The position numbers and the translations under genes are program-made. 64,000 nucleotides of DNA from Gibbula magus (Eukaryota > Mollusca > Gastropoda > Trochida > Trochidae), in assembly GCA_936450465.1 (NCBI GenBank), contig OW388300.1, positions 16,257,266 to 16,321,265 of the forward strand, in the 5' to 3' direction. The notes under the pieces were generated by a model. The model did not search any database. It saw only the letters and a program-made list of their open reading frames with translations, and had not been told where the DNA came from. The first letter of the stretch is position 1. Each line of letters opens with the position of its first letter. Positions 11,426-24,559 of the stretch are shown in pieces.

Positions 11426-12147
11426 AAAGTAGCACCATTTCCTTCAAAGACAACTGAACTAAATTGTAACATACATGCATCTGTTTATTTTTCTGAAAAA
11501 CACACTTTTACGAAATCACCTTTTTGGAACATCCTTAACTAACCGAGATAAGATTTTTTAAAATTGTGTTTTGTTGTTGCCAACAACAAATTACTGTCCA
11601 AGAAAGAAATTTATGTCAACATTTTATTAAATGAATGTTCATATTAAATATTTTTCAATTTTAGATGGCAAACATTCTATCTATATTACAATTTATTTTT
11701 ACATTAAGTTTTGACCATCCTATGTGTATTGTTAAACATATAAAAATCATATATCCTAACAAATGATTTGTTAATAAAATGCTCTGCATAAAATAGATTT
11801 GTTCTAAAGATAGAAGACTCGTGATAGTCAGCACGAAATTAATGAGACTTGAAAAATGTCACTCAGTGACATAAGCTCATGTCAAAGTATAATGGAAGTA
11901 GAAAATGAACTGTGAAACATAACCATATCTGATATTATGTATTATGTGTACCCTGATTCACAATTAACTTGCTTTGAAAATTCATTTATTTCTAATATTG
12001 TAAAAGATAAATCCCTTATGCAATGTAATTTGAAACATTTTGTCAGAATGAACCAACAACGAATATTCGTCTTGCTTGGAGTTTTATTTCATCAACGTTC
12101 TCAAGCTTGCAGGAATAATGTCCATCTACTTGGTTGGTTTTTTTCAT

Positions 12148-15100
12148 CTACCCAGCTGCCATAGCGGGACGAGGCATCACAACAAGTCCTATCACGTGAC
12201 CAGGTAGCACTGACAATGTTGTTTCCACTGAGGTTTTCATGTCAAGTCTCACCAATCTGAAACAAAAAGTGAGACATGTACAAACATGAAGAATTTAAGT
12301 GTTAGGTTGAAAGAAAATATACCTACATAACTGCAAGATTATGTATCCACGAGTATTATATATGATAAATATATACACTTTATACATAGTTATATCTTAT
12401 GGCAACTAATCTTTACTTTTAATTTAAAAAATCTATCTTTCCATGTTTCTGAGAAAAAATACGCTTTAAAGAAATCTTTATTTTGGAATCTCCTTAACGT
12501 AGAGAGATAGGAGAGGAAAATAAATGTTTTTATGATTCTCATAGTACAGTGTATCAATGAAATAAAGTCTTATAGGTTTAAATATTTGTAGCTGTATTTT
12601 TTTTATAGACATTGTTAAAAAAGTATGTACATTTTCCTTTGCGACATACTTGATGAATAAACACATCCGTATTTAACTTAAATGAAACCAAATATCCCAA
12701 CTGATATTCTACAGGTAATAACATGAATACATAGTATTACACATGGCTTATGTTTTCTTGTTGGAAATCTGATATTTCTATCATAATATCATGTGCAATC
12801 CAATCAACTTAGCTTTAAAACGTTGTCGTTTTCAATGGTAGAAAGCATTTTGTCCCTTTAGTTTTTAACTTACATGTACCTGGTTGTTGTTAGTTCTTAA
12901 CATACCTTTTCTTTTTGGAAATGAAGATGAGAGAACCCTCAAACAGGACCATCCCATTCATGTGTTTAGCGTGAATATTTACTGTCTTGACAACGGAGGG
13001 AGTCTTCGTGTCTATTACAGTGAGTTTCTTGTCAGATCCACAGTAAAGTAACTGCTCTGTATCCATGAAAAGCAAATAAGCTGTTGTAATAATTGTTAAA
13101 TATGTTAAATAAAACAAGGACTTGATAATAGTGTATGTTTAGTTGCAAATTTAAAAAATTGTGATAAAAGTCTTGTATTATAGGATAAATACTGGGGAAT
13201 GTATTAAGTTTTTACTTGATAAATTTTACTTTTAATAATCTAAAAAAAAAAACAATTCAAGATTACTCAAATTCTTTTCATAAATTATGTTAACAGTGCG
13301 ATAAAAAATTATACAGAACTCATCCTGTCATAAACAAGAAATCCACGAGGTGCTTTCCTGCTTTGCACTCTTGTGATAGCCTTTTCCTTCCCTGCAAGTG
13401 TGACTGATCGTATCAGCCCTTTCCTTGAGACATACACGTATCTGAAATAAAACAATTGAGAAGAGACGGGAAGAACAAACAAAATATCTTTTAATTAGTT
13501 TTATATTTCAATGTCAATTTCTCATGTCTTTTATCCAAAAAATGCAAGACAAATATGGGTCACAGAAAATGTTTTTAAAGCCCTCCTCATAAACAACAAT
13601 ACTGTCATCGATACAACGACAGTATACTTTAACGATTTTGGTTACTCAGATAAAGCTTTTAAATTATAAACTCAGAACCATTTCAGATAGATTTAATCAC
13701 ACCCTTGGATGTTAAGCCAGGTCTATGTTTATAAAAAATAATTTACAATGAAAAGAGGAATACATCAATATTTAGGATTTTTAAAGAATAACATTACTTT
13801 TTGATAAAGCTTTTGCATATTTAACTGGATTTGTCACTGATGCATATATATTAAGTTATTGCTAAAATATATCATAATGTATGGAGTCAAATAAACAAAC
13901 GAAAAAGGAAAAAAAATAAGGGGACACTGAACGGTTTCCATAACTTTTAACTCATTATTTAAAATTTTTTTTTAAATACAATTTGGTTTAATTCGAATGA
14001 AATTTTGACAATTCACATTGTAAGTTTGATGTTCAAAACATTATGAAACTAAGATAGAGTGGAAGAACAACCAACAGTTGATCATACAAGGCACTTAAAA
14101 TTCATCACTAATTTCGCATATACTTCACTGGAATAAATGAATTTACAAATATATCACGAAAATAAGTGATGGCATTCAGCTGACTGTAAAAATACCTCCT
14201 CAATAGAAATTTAAACTTATTGAAACTTTAAATATCGTATAATGTAGAAATTTAATAAATATATATGTTGTCGACTTATATTATCTTTTATAACTAAAAT
14301 TTGTTAACACGTATTTACTATAGAATGTCATAAAACTATTCACAAAATCCCTTTTTGATCTCTCCTATCTTGTCTAGTTAAGATTTTAAAATGAAGATTT
14401 CTTTTAATATATATTCTATGCGATCCTTATTTTTCAATGCCAAAACCAATGATGAGCACAAACATAATGTGAAAGCAGTCGGGTATTTAATACATTTCAA
14501 TATTGTTTTGTAAAAATCTCAAAGATAATTTAACCTAAGCAGTGTTGTTCTTCTATCAACCTTTTTACTACATGTATGTAGAAAGTAAACTTGATTGAAC
14601 TTTCACCCGTCATAATATATATAAAATATTTATATGTAAACCTTTGTTTTCATGGTTGATGTTTGATATGTTCTTAAAAACTGACAGACAATGGTTTACC
14701 TAAACATAAGTTCATTACCGGTCGGTTTCATTACACTGTCAGAGCACTTGAACATTGTGTTGCTACTAACGAAAGTGTTAATAATGCCACAAATTACAGC
14801 GTATATACTAGTTATTCTTCTAAGTATTACAGTGAAGTCTATGATATAGGCATAAATTTCACTGTGTGATGTGATAAGTGATATGTGATATGTAAAATGT
14901 GATATACACTGGGGACCAAAAGAAACGCCTACTTGATTTTCCTTATTTAAAAAAGAAAGATGAAATAATTCGTAAATTAATAAATTATGCTCAAACAATG
15001 AGTAATATTAAAGTTCATTGAAATCGTGGGAAAACTGTGATTCGAGTCAATAACATTCATGAAAACCACCCGAAATCAAAACCGCTATTTCCGGGGTACT

Positions 15101-18100
15101 TTCGCTAGGGCACCATAACCACCTACATCTGTGGCGTCATAACAATTTTAATGTGAATGCGTGCCTGTATTGTTACATGTGGTTTTATGAAAATCTGTTT
15201 CAAATGTTTGTTCTGTTCAAACACTGATCGAAAACTGAACAATTGCTGTTGTCTAATTTCAACAATCGCCATTCTTTTGTGACATGACAACTTCTGAAGT
15301 TTAAATAGTATACAGAAATGGTGCAATTTCATAATGCTATAATATTGCTAAACTGTTCGTTACAGTGTTATGAAATCTGATAAGATATCTTGCAGGAGTT
15401 GCTTTTGGCCGACAGTTTAGGGTATTACGTTGGAGTCACATATGTTAAATGTTATCAGTGGTACTTTTATGTATCAAGAAGTATTGGATGTTGATCAAAA
15501 GTACAATTGTAATCCTAATCAACTCATTTTAAACTTCAAAACTCACTGTTTATGTAGATCCAGAGCAATATCTTCTGTTCTTGGTTCTATTGGAAACAGT
15601 TTAATTGGCTTTTTCGATGATTTGATATTGATTTGATATAACATGTTTTTGTTGGCAAACACACAGGTCTCGTCATCGCAGTCAACATAGGTTAATTCAT
15701 CTGAAATAATATGAAGAAAAACTTATGTAAAATTATTATCTTGTTATCCTTTTGAAAAAGTAATATTGGCTAAGGTGAGTACAAACGACAGATGTAAGTT
15801 TTACTCTTACTTGGTCTTCCCCTTACAATGACTGTCAAGGTCAATGTCTGAGCATTCAACCTAACTAGTCTGTCCAAGGTTGTCAGCAGGACAACATTGC
15901 GTACAGCCGTCGGTACTGCAACATCAACGATCGGTTTGTGCTTGAGACCCATAATGTCCCCAATCATTGCTTGAAGCCTTGTTTCAGGATCATACATCAT
16001 AAGCCTGTCATCATTGAACATGTATAAAGCTTGTTTCTCTGTAAAACAATGGAAACATCTGGTGAAGGCAGATCATCTGAGTAAAACTCTACATCCAAAA
16101 GGGTAAGGATATTTCTACTTATAGACATCTCTGCTAAAATTGACCGAAAAAGCTCGGACAGTGATCCGATTCAAATATTATTAAAGACTGTATAAGCAAA
16201 ACAAAGTATTGGATTTAAAGTATTTTACTAGATTTTCACATAGATATTTTAGAATTGCTTAAATAAATAACAGTTTTAGTTTTATTTATCAATTCGCCCG
16301 AAGTTCAGACACTTTTGACCTAATTTCGGACAGAACCATCCAATGTTCTGACATGCGTCAGTGATTTAAACTATTCATCAAACTGATTCTTTATATCCCA
16401 AAACACGTGATTAACAGTCCACGAAGAATAATGCATCCGTAGTTAAACTGTTCAAGGTATTTTGTCATTAATACAGAGCATGCCTACCGATGACAGATTC
16501 TTAGCAACTGCCACATGCCTCGTTAGAATAAATGATGTCACAATCACATTAGCAGGTATACTGACTTACAAACAATGTGAGCGCTGAAATTCTCATTTTC
16601 TAAGTTATTATTGTTGTCATATGTGAAACTGTAATATTTCTACGTGTTCCATAGTTTTTGCTGTGGTGATTTAAAACTTTACAACCTGTTACTATGAAAA
16701 TGTAATAGTGTCCGAACCAAGGTCATTTTGACATAATATCGAAATTCAATATTTACCCCAGAATCGCAAATAAAGTAGCAATAAAAATTTCATTGTGATA
16801 ATTAAATGTTTCTTTTGGTACATTTATGCAGTTTCATATATTCAGGAGTTTCCTATATGTTGTGAACTTTGTGCCAACATGTACATTAAAACCAATACAT
16901 ATACAAATAAAATAATAATAATACCAATAAAAAAAATAATAGACTAGTTTAAATACCAATCAACCTATCAATTATTTATCAAAAGAAAATACAAGTATAA
17001 CATATTAAATATGAACATTTTGAAACAAAGCCATTACATTTATTGCAGATATTATTGCGTCAGCTCAAAGTGAGGTGGTGTCAGTTTGCCCTAATTTAAA
17101 CATTTTGTCGATACAATCTATGACGTTCAATTGATTGTGAATATAAACTAAATTCTATATCAGTCAAGAAAGCAATATTGTCCCTCACCTTCACAAGAAA
17201 ACTCTTCCAGAGATCCATGGGGCAAACATACGATGCTTTTACTCTCACCATTAGGACAACTGAAGTTAATTAAGGATCCATCAATCGTCAAGGCTTGAGC
17301 CTGATCGTCAAGAAAACCAATAGGCGTCTCACAACCTGAAAGGAATTTAGTTGACATGAAGATGCAGGGGATCTGTCTCAGATTATAGTTATGTTTAGTG
17401 TAAACATTCCTTTATCTTTTGATAATGATGAATCAACTCTCTTATTGAAGAAACATATACTTCTGAAATCTTAAGTAAAATCCCAATATTTGCGTCGTTT
17501 GTTGTTTTATATGTAGAGTTATTTTTCTCAAGCATCAGACACGACTAACTACTTTTCATTGCCACCAATACATTGGCCTTCCATAGGTTTACCATCTCTA
17601 CAACTTCAGACATGCCTCTTAAAGAAGCCTAACAGGTGATCATGATCCTAACACAGAAGAACATCAGACATGTAAAACAGCACGACTAACCACTTGGTGT
17701 ACACCGGGAAAATGCTCCATCCTGCCAGAGCACATCACATCTACTTCCGGGTGCACAAGGACGGGGCATGCAGGTGTCCTCAAATGGCTGGGGATAAATG
17801 CAACAATATTCAATGATTTTATAGATTTTTACGTGTTGCTTTGACTATTGTTATAAAACATGTAATAAAAATACAGTTTTTAGTTAAAGTTCAATGATGT
17901 TTACAGCTTGATATTGGTTGAAACTTTGACGTAAACTCTCTCAATCAGTTTAGTTCATTTTACGAAGTGCAATTTGTAAAGGGAAGAATGGAGACAAATA
18001 GAGAATTCTATCCAAGTGACTTTTATTATATAACATATCAATAGATGTTGATAACATATACACATATCCGAAATTTGCCAAGAAAATGTTTACTTTTATC

Positions 18101-18758
18101 AACACCTTTGGAAATATTCATAGCAGAAGTCACGGAGGTGAGATTCTATCTATCATCCAAAATCGTTCTTGATCACTTTCAATGAAAAGTCTCAAGACAG
18201 CTCTGTCATCACAGTGTGGTGATGTAGCATTGGGACATTGTTTATGGCGTCAGGGCATTGTGATGTTATAAGGCGTATGACGTAATAGCATTATACATCA
18301 TTACTTGTTGAGATAAAAGCATTGTGATGCCATGTAGTTGTCGGTGACAGAAGATATCACTTGATCTCACACAAGTGATATATCCTTTGGTGCATAGTTT
18401 TGTTTACAAATGTAAAATTCCTTAAACATGTCCACTGTACCTTACACACTGGTCTGTCTGCTATGAAAGCAATTGATCGCTTGTGAGGCACTGGCACTAT
18501 AGATTTTGCCGAATCCTTCCTGATAAGAGTACACAGTCGAGAATCTTCAGAGAAAGAGCCTGCAGCACAGTCACTGAAGCTCCAACAAAGGTCATAGCAA
18601 AGTAGGTCATGTTCCACCTTCTCTCTGTGGAACGCCCCTTCCTTCAGTGCCCTCTCTTGGAGAAATGTTGGCGGCCTGCAGGGGGCAAGGGGAGGTGTCT
18701 GTGTCATCACATTAAGCACACAGTAGACCAACCAGACAAGAAGGGTGATGTCCCTCAT
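12148..18758 (-). CDS. Gene B: secreted PAN-like/beta-propeller-like protein, 8 coding exons, 440 aa
   Basis: Coding exons (minus strand, 5' to 3'): 18441-18758, 17694-17787, 17189-17335, 15811-16038, 15547-15700, 13320-13441, 12906-13056, 12148-12256. They sum to 1323 nt with consistent phases and end in TAG at 12150-12148. ATG 18758 is chosen because it is conserved in genes A and C. Residues 1-21 are a signal peptide. Cysteines 27, 54, 58, 64, 76 and 105 form a PAN/apple-like module. Cysteines 112, 117, 123 and 135 and cysteines 139, 164, 174 and 185 form two further small modules (EGF-like and sushi-like in appearance, uncertain). Residues from about 187 to 440 hold repeated strands such as MYDPETRLQAMIG, IALDLHKQYVYVSRKG and LLYCGSDKKLTVIDT, resembling LDLR-B/NHL-type propeller blades. 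The protein is probably extracellular; ligand unknown. The exon 6 donor is weak (A|GTTCTG), but gene C has a good donor at the same place. Possible poly(A) signals lie at 12088-12083 and 11990-11985. Confidence 0.85.
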
Positions 18759-19054
18759 CTGCAAGAGTTGCTTCTTTCTGTTACATTCATGAATGCTGCT
18801 TCTCTTCTCTAAATAGACACATTGACAGTGATATTGATATTTAATACATATTTACCTTGCTCTTAACGAAAGTGGCACATTAAACGTACGTAGCATTGAG
18901 TTTCATTTCTATTTCTGTTTAATTTGAAGTTCATTTCAATTTTGTGTTTATCTATATTTTTATATATATATATACAATGCACATGATGACAATAAAATAT
19001 AGTCTTTAAAATGTGATTTTAAATCGTAGGAATTATTGTTTTAAAATCATATAC
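18759..19054. other. Upstream flank of gene B
   Basis: The sequence holds a tatatatatata tract near 18960-18975 but no promoter I can defend. Any 5' UTR exon is not identifiable by eye. Confidence 0.4.
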
Positions 19055-19510
19055 AAGCTTTATCTATTGAATACAATTTACATTAGGAAATATTTCGTAC
19101 AAGATTGTGTACCTGATATATAAGTCTAATCATTATTAATTTTCAATCATTTTTAATCAAAATCTCGCCAGGAAATGCGTTTTTGTCAAAGAGGAATAGA
19201 GTCAACGCTAAGTAATGACGTAACCAAAATCTCGGATATAAAATCAAATACAGTCCGTGGCATTTATATCTTCAAACTCATACTCACCTTTACACGTCTT
19301 TACCAGGTTATGTTTAAAATGAATGGATATATATGTAGTAGTTGTGAAACACAGCAAACATAGAAGAAATATTTGTAGGTTCATATTACACGATTTACAT
19401 TATTAATTGCCTTGTTAAAAGATACTTTGATATTTTGATAGCCTTATCTTGGTTACAAATTAAACTAAATGTAAATGATTTTAAAAATGTTTTCAAAACA
19501 TTCTTGGTTA
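19055..19510. repeat. Duplicated flank segment D3, copy 1
   Basis: Colinear with 24560-24990. Shared words include attaggaaatatt, caatcatttttaatcaa, gaggaatagagtca, agaaatatttgt and ttggttacaaa. The duplication is non-coding and places two copies of the same flank upstream of gene B. Confidence 0.75.
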
Positions 19511-19679
19511 TCAGCTTTGACTAATTTATCTTTTTCATATTCTTGAAGTTCATCCAATTTTGTTAGTTTGGTTAAATTTTTTTATTAGTTCACCTCTTTG
19601 GGTCCTCTTAATTCTCTTATGTTAAGTTCTAACCCCTCAGTATTTAAAGGTGGGTCATTTATAGTATGTATGGCCCTGT

Positions 19680-20204
19680 CTACTGCATTAACAGCCTCAT
19701 TAGCGGTTGTATTGGTTGTTCAGTGGAAGTAGATTCTGCTTCATCCAACTGTAACCTTGAGTCCTGAAGTGTTCTCTGAATCTTTTCTGGAAGTTTTGGA
19801 TTTGGAGTTCTATAATCTAAAAAACCTAATTCTTCACGAAGCCCCCTTACTCCTAGTCTCTGTTGTAGGGTGCTCAAAGCGAGAGGTTCGCCTATGTTTT
19901 TGTTAATTATATCTATGTCAGGGCGACTTTTAACCTAAGTTTCCCATCTATTCCTACTGTAAATTTGGTGTAATCAATGTCGCTCTCAGAGGTCCAAGGT
20001 CCAAGGTCCACAGTTGATATAAGATTTTCGTTTGATTTTGATTTGGATTCCTTCCTGTGCTTGTTCTAATTCTTGTTGTAGATTCATTCCATTATTTGAT
20101 AATCCTGGCATAGCGCATGGACTATCTAAAGTGCTCAGTTCATTAGATTCATCCTGTCCACCTATAGCTCCTTCTTCATCAGGAAAACTAAGCCGGTTAT
20201 CCAT
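19680..20204 (-). pseudogene. Relic ORF of a virus-like/Polinton-like element, divergent from the capsid-like relic
   Basis: The frame opens at ATG 20204 with an acidic start (MDNRLSFPDEEG) and runs to a stop at 19986-19988. After a frame change, a second stretch runs from about 19925 to the stop at 19680-19682. The pieces have coherent amino-acid composition and lie head-to-head with the capsid-like relic at 20382. The function is not recognised. Broken, not expressible as one protein. Confidence 0.45.
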
Positions 20205-20381
20205 TTTGTCATTATAATTATATCATTATATTTAAAAAAAAAAAAATGTATTTATAAAAGTGTTGCATTATGCTCAGAAACTCAAACCATTGCATTGGCT
20301 TAGGGAGAATCTTGCTATCAAAGGAATCCGGTCTTCTGTAAGTGTTACAATTAACCAGTCATAACCATATAAATCAGTCAA

Positions 20382-21488
20382 AATGACAATTGTTGGTCCG
20401 CTTTCCTAATCTTGGAAGTCAGGACGTAGTCGTTCCGGGGACAGCTAGATTGGCTTGTGATATATTCCTAACATCGGATGGTGTCAAAGATGAAAATAGT
20501 ACCATAGTACAAGACATTGGTCGTTCTAGAGTTAAGAAAGACACTGTTAAAATTAGTAGTAATGAAGTATTGTCTACAGATGACAGCTATATATATCACA
20601 CTTAAATGGATCTTTGGAGATCTACACAGGAAAGAAATAATTTACATTTTCAGGGAATTGATACAGCTGAAAATGAAAATAAAACCAGATTGCGGGTTGG
20701 ATCTGCCCTTGGAAGTGAATTAAATGTAGAACATAAAGCAATAGCTGATAATCTGGGAAATCGATTTTACATTCCTCTTGATTTTGAATTGCTAGAAAGT
20801 CAGATGCCTTTCTATCAGGCAGATTTAGGGGATAGATAAGAATATGAATTGACATTTAATGAAAATGAAAAATGTTATTATAGAAGCCCCCGAAATGAAG
20901 TATGAAATTAAGAATATTGCATTAGAATTTGACAAAGTAACAGAACCAGAGTTGGCGCAGGAAATCCATTCTTTATATAATAGTCCCTTGGTTATATATT
21001 ATGATCGCATACTTCGGCATCGTATGTTACCAATGAATAAAAGTGATACAGTGTGGAATATTAATATAAATGTACCTGCAAAATCGATGAAAGGTGTTTG
21101 ATGCTATTCAAAACCCCTCCCGCTGGGTTTGACAGAATGACTGAATCATTTTATAATCCTAAAATCAACACTATACAAATAACTATTGAAGGGGTACCAA
21201 ATCAAACCAAGTCAACATATGCGCATAATTTATGGGATGAAATTAAGAAACTTCCCAGTATAAAACGCCATCCAAGATTTATGTCTGACTGACATGAAAA
21301 TAGGTAAGTTTTTAACCGATAAGTACGCGTTATGGCTCGACTTAAGAACAACTGATGATGATCAAATTCATGGCTCTGAAGAAGAATTGAAAATGGGAGT
21401 GAAGGAAAGACAATTGCGATCACAAAAGAAGCAGAAGAAGTCGGACAGGTGCACATTTATTTATATGTTATCATGTATGCCCAATTGA
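20382..21488 (+). pseudogene. Broken capsid-like gene of a large dsDNA mobile or viral element
   Basis: Successive open stretches in shifting frames (20390-20605, 20606-20839, 20859-21101, 21098-21292, 21294-21488) read like one long protein interrupted by stops or frameshifts near 20400, 20604, 20837-20870, 21100 and 21291. Words such as FYIPLDFELLESQMPFYQ and IYYDRILRHRMLPMNKSD resemble a protein family that I recall from many invertebrate genomes, associated with adintovirus/Polinton-type capsids. This is memory, not a search. The copy is clearly dead: at least four breaks. No polymerase or integrase piece was seen next to it. Confidence 0.45.
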
Positions 21489-22106
21489 ATATTGACAATG
21501 GTAGATTTGAATACTTTTATATATTTAGTAGGTATAAATGAGGGTTTTTGGATAAATGGTGAGTAAAGCGTATTATTATCATTAATTTTTAACAGAGAAA
21601 AAACTAGCGAAGCGAAGCAGTTTTTGTGTTAAAATTAATTAAAAAATTCATGTTTTCTCCGTTGAGCCCAAATCCTCCTTTATACCTACTACAATAATCT
21701 TATTCATGCACAGAGTAAAACCAGAACAAATATACATCAATGTTTCTGCCTCACCACGCTTATCCTTTTTAAAAACGTCTCTACACATTGATTTTGACAT
21801 AATATTTATTCACCTAGCTCTCAATGAATGTGACACGTTCAACGTTGGGTTTAATTTTCCATCTTGTTCCATATAGAACTAAATCCAATGAAAGTTTGAT
21901 GTTCATTTCACATTTGTATTTTGTATCCATATCTTTATCATGACAGGTGAAAGATTCACGATTGAGTTCATCCTAGACGCATCTGTGTAATCACAAATCT
22001 TACCCTGAACCTCCAATGTCCAATGCACGTTTTTAAAGTAGATTCTTTCAAAATAACTCTGTTCTTCTCATTCCCATCGTCCTGGTTAGGCCCTTGTTCC
22101 GCCCAT

Positions 22107-22262
22107 AGGGGCTTGTATTGCTGAAAACAAACAGTTTCTGTGTCCAATAATTCGATACGATACACCCTATAGTATACCAATGAATATATTTATTATATAT
22201 AGGGTGTATCGTATCGAATTCTTGTAACTAGGAACGTTTTGTTTTCAGCAATACAAGCCCCT
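22107..22262. repeat. Foldback sequence with interrupted arms
   Basis: The outer arms 22107-22131 and 22238-22262 (aggggcttgtattgctgaaa) and the inner arms 22149-22171 and 22198-22220 (aattcgatacgatacaccct) are inverted copies. They are separated by unpaired segments of about 17 nt and a 26-nt AT-rich centre. It is probably a foldback/MITE relic. Confidence 0.85.
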
Positions 22263-22707
22263 GTGGTTCCGCCCTCAATAATATTCATGATAAGCTGAAT
22301 AAACATCTGCTCTACACCAATATGTGAATGCACAACACTTTAGTCCACTATGCATTTCGATACAGTTAATTGTAATCTATCAAAGCTATCAAATGTGAAG
22401 TTACAAGATAAAGGATATTGTGTTAACATTTGCCACTGGTAAGTGGGGACATGTTTTTGCAAGCATCCAGTGTGCTCAATAATTGTCTCATTTTCATGCC
22501 TACTTTTACTTTAACCTACACAACAACTTGAGTTACTGTAAGTGCAAAATCAATGATTGCTCATGAATTATTAATAACCATTGACATACACTTTTGATAA
22601 ACATGTCTTCACAACAAATATCTCGAGGATCATATTCAGTGTCAAAGTATTAATTACTCGTGTATTCATCAATAGTTTATAATGCCTCTGACTTCTCTCT
22701 TTACTTA

Positions 22708-23160
22708 TTATCCCCCGCCACAACAAAGTTGGCGGGGGATATTGAAATGAGCCGCGTCCGTCCGTCCGTCCGTCCGTCTGTGCGTCCGGGCTTTTCCATT
22801 CCGGCCTCAAACTTCAAAATTATTCAATATATTTTGCTTAAACTTTGTACAGGTATCAACCAAGTATTCTAGAGGTGCCTTTTGCTATATAGAAATTTGA
22901 GAATATTTTTTTTATTACGAATGCAGACAGAAGAGGGAAAACTATATTGCGGCCTCAAACTTCAAAACTATTCAATATATTTTGCTGAAACTTTGTACAG
23001 GTATCAACCAAGTAGTCTAGATGTGCCTTTTGTTATATAGAAATTTGAGAATTTTTAAAAAGTTTTTACGAATGCAAACAGTCTGGACTTAATTTTCCCT
23101 CTTCTTGGTTCTATAGTCCGGCCTCAAACTTCAAAACTATTCAATATTCTTCCTGAGCGA
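22708..23160 (+). repeat. Dispersed repeat with GC hairpin, (CGTC)n and three subunits
   Basis: It begins with the hairpin tcccccgcca/tggcggggga (about 22711-22739) and then a cgtccgtccgtccgtc run. Three subunits then start with ggcctcaaacttcaaaa at about 22802, 22952 and 23120, the last truncated. The small open frames here are shadows. Confidence 0.7.
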
Positions 23161-24559
23161 CGTCTAGAGGTGTAACGATACAGAGCGGTTGCGATACAAT
23201 ACATATATACATTTATCAACGTGTGGAGGTTAGAACTATCACTTATGAGTTATGAGTTATAACAATTTTCAAGAAAGTAAATGCATTATATATTCAATTT
23301 GCATAAATATATTCAAAACTTACATGGCGGGAGATATGGCCGATCGTACCACCTGTCAAGGTGTCTGCCTCTGATGGTTCACTATTCTTACCTTTTTTCA
23401 CCCACTGTATCAGGGATGAGGAAGTTCTGTCAAACCTTAGTACATAGTAAAGAAGAAAACATGAACATTATATTTGTTATAGTTGCACTGAGCTTATTCC
23501 CATATTATTAAAAAAAAGTATTAAAATTACATGTGAACGTAATGTGATTTTCAAATAATAAAAAAATATTATCTTGTAATGCACACATTGGATTGATGTT
23601 TCAAGACAGTTTTTGAATCTATATTTACACATGGAAATTAATTAAGCAGCGCCCAATTATTTTTAACACAAATATCATTCCGCTTTGAAAGAAGACACAA
23701 TGTCAGGAAAACTGTTAATGATTTTAGGTAGAACAATCATTTTGCAGTGTTGAAACGAAATGTCACTCAAATAATGGTTCTCTGTCTTTTAGATAAAGGC
23801 TTCTTTTTCTATTTTGGTGTCAAAATCCAAGTTATGCAATGATATGAAATCCAATATTCATATCTGTAATGTAATTAGTGTCATTCTTTCAAGTGAAGTG
23901 ATTACACCTTATTACCTAACTTTTTGACTAAAATTTTGGCGGATCTGAAAGAAATCGGAAGGATACGGCAAGAGGATTCCACCACTTTTTGTCCTGTGAA
24001 TGCACCTTCAAACTCACAAAATCATGAAACTGTCAATTTCAATAAACTTGTCTTAACGAATAAATACGGTCACTTCTTATGGTATTGGCTTATCTAAAGC
24101 GAGAAGAAGTGTTAAATAAACAGATTAAACTCAAATAATCTCAAATGTATTCACAGATCATATGGTTGTAGCCTTTTTCTCAATTATCGTTAAAAAGGGA
24201 CAGGACATGTCATGTCTGGTTAGCTTCTTATCTTGCATGATGACATATGTTTTGGTGAGTGAATGCCTACTCGGTATAAACAATGTTGTTTACAATAAAT
24301 CAAAAGTTTGAAGTATATTTTCTCTTCTAGGACAATAGTTATTTTAGGTAAAAGATTCAGTACCTTCACGTTTTCATAAATTGTGCATATGTTTTTTGTT
24401 TTTTCATTTCAGTGAATTAGTCGCTAAATAACCAATTATAATGTCTGGGGTGATAAAATCATTCAATTTATCCTAACAATCTCAGACAACCACATTTCAG
24501 TTTACAAACTGCTTAATTAATTTCCAAGTGTACATATCAAAATCTAAATATAACAAGTC
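23161..24559. other. Intergenic, nothing recognised
   Basis: AT-rich sequence; no coding region, RNA or named repeat supported. Confidence 0.5.

Noticed and set aside
11125..11500. Ninth exon of gene B
   Set aside because: Exon 8 already ends with a sensible C-terminus and TAG; joining from a possible GTAGAT donor gives early stops in the D1 segment.
15123..15332. Minus-strand open frame in gene B intron 5
   Set aside because: No family content and no splice context; it lies between exons 5 and 6 of gene B and interrupts nothing conserved in gene C.
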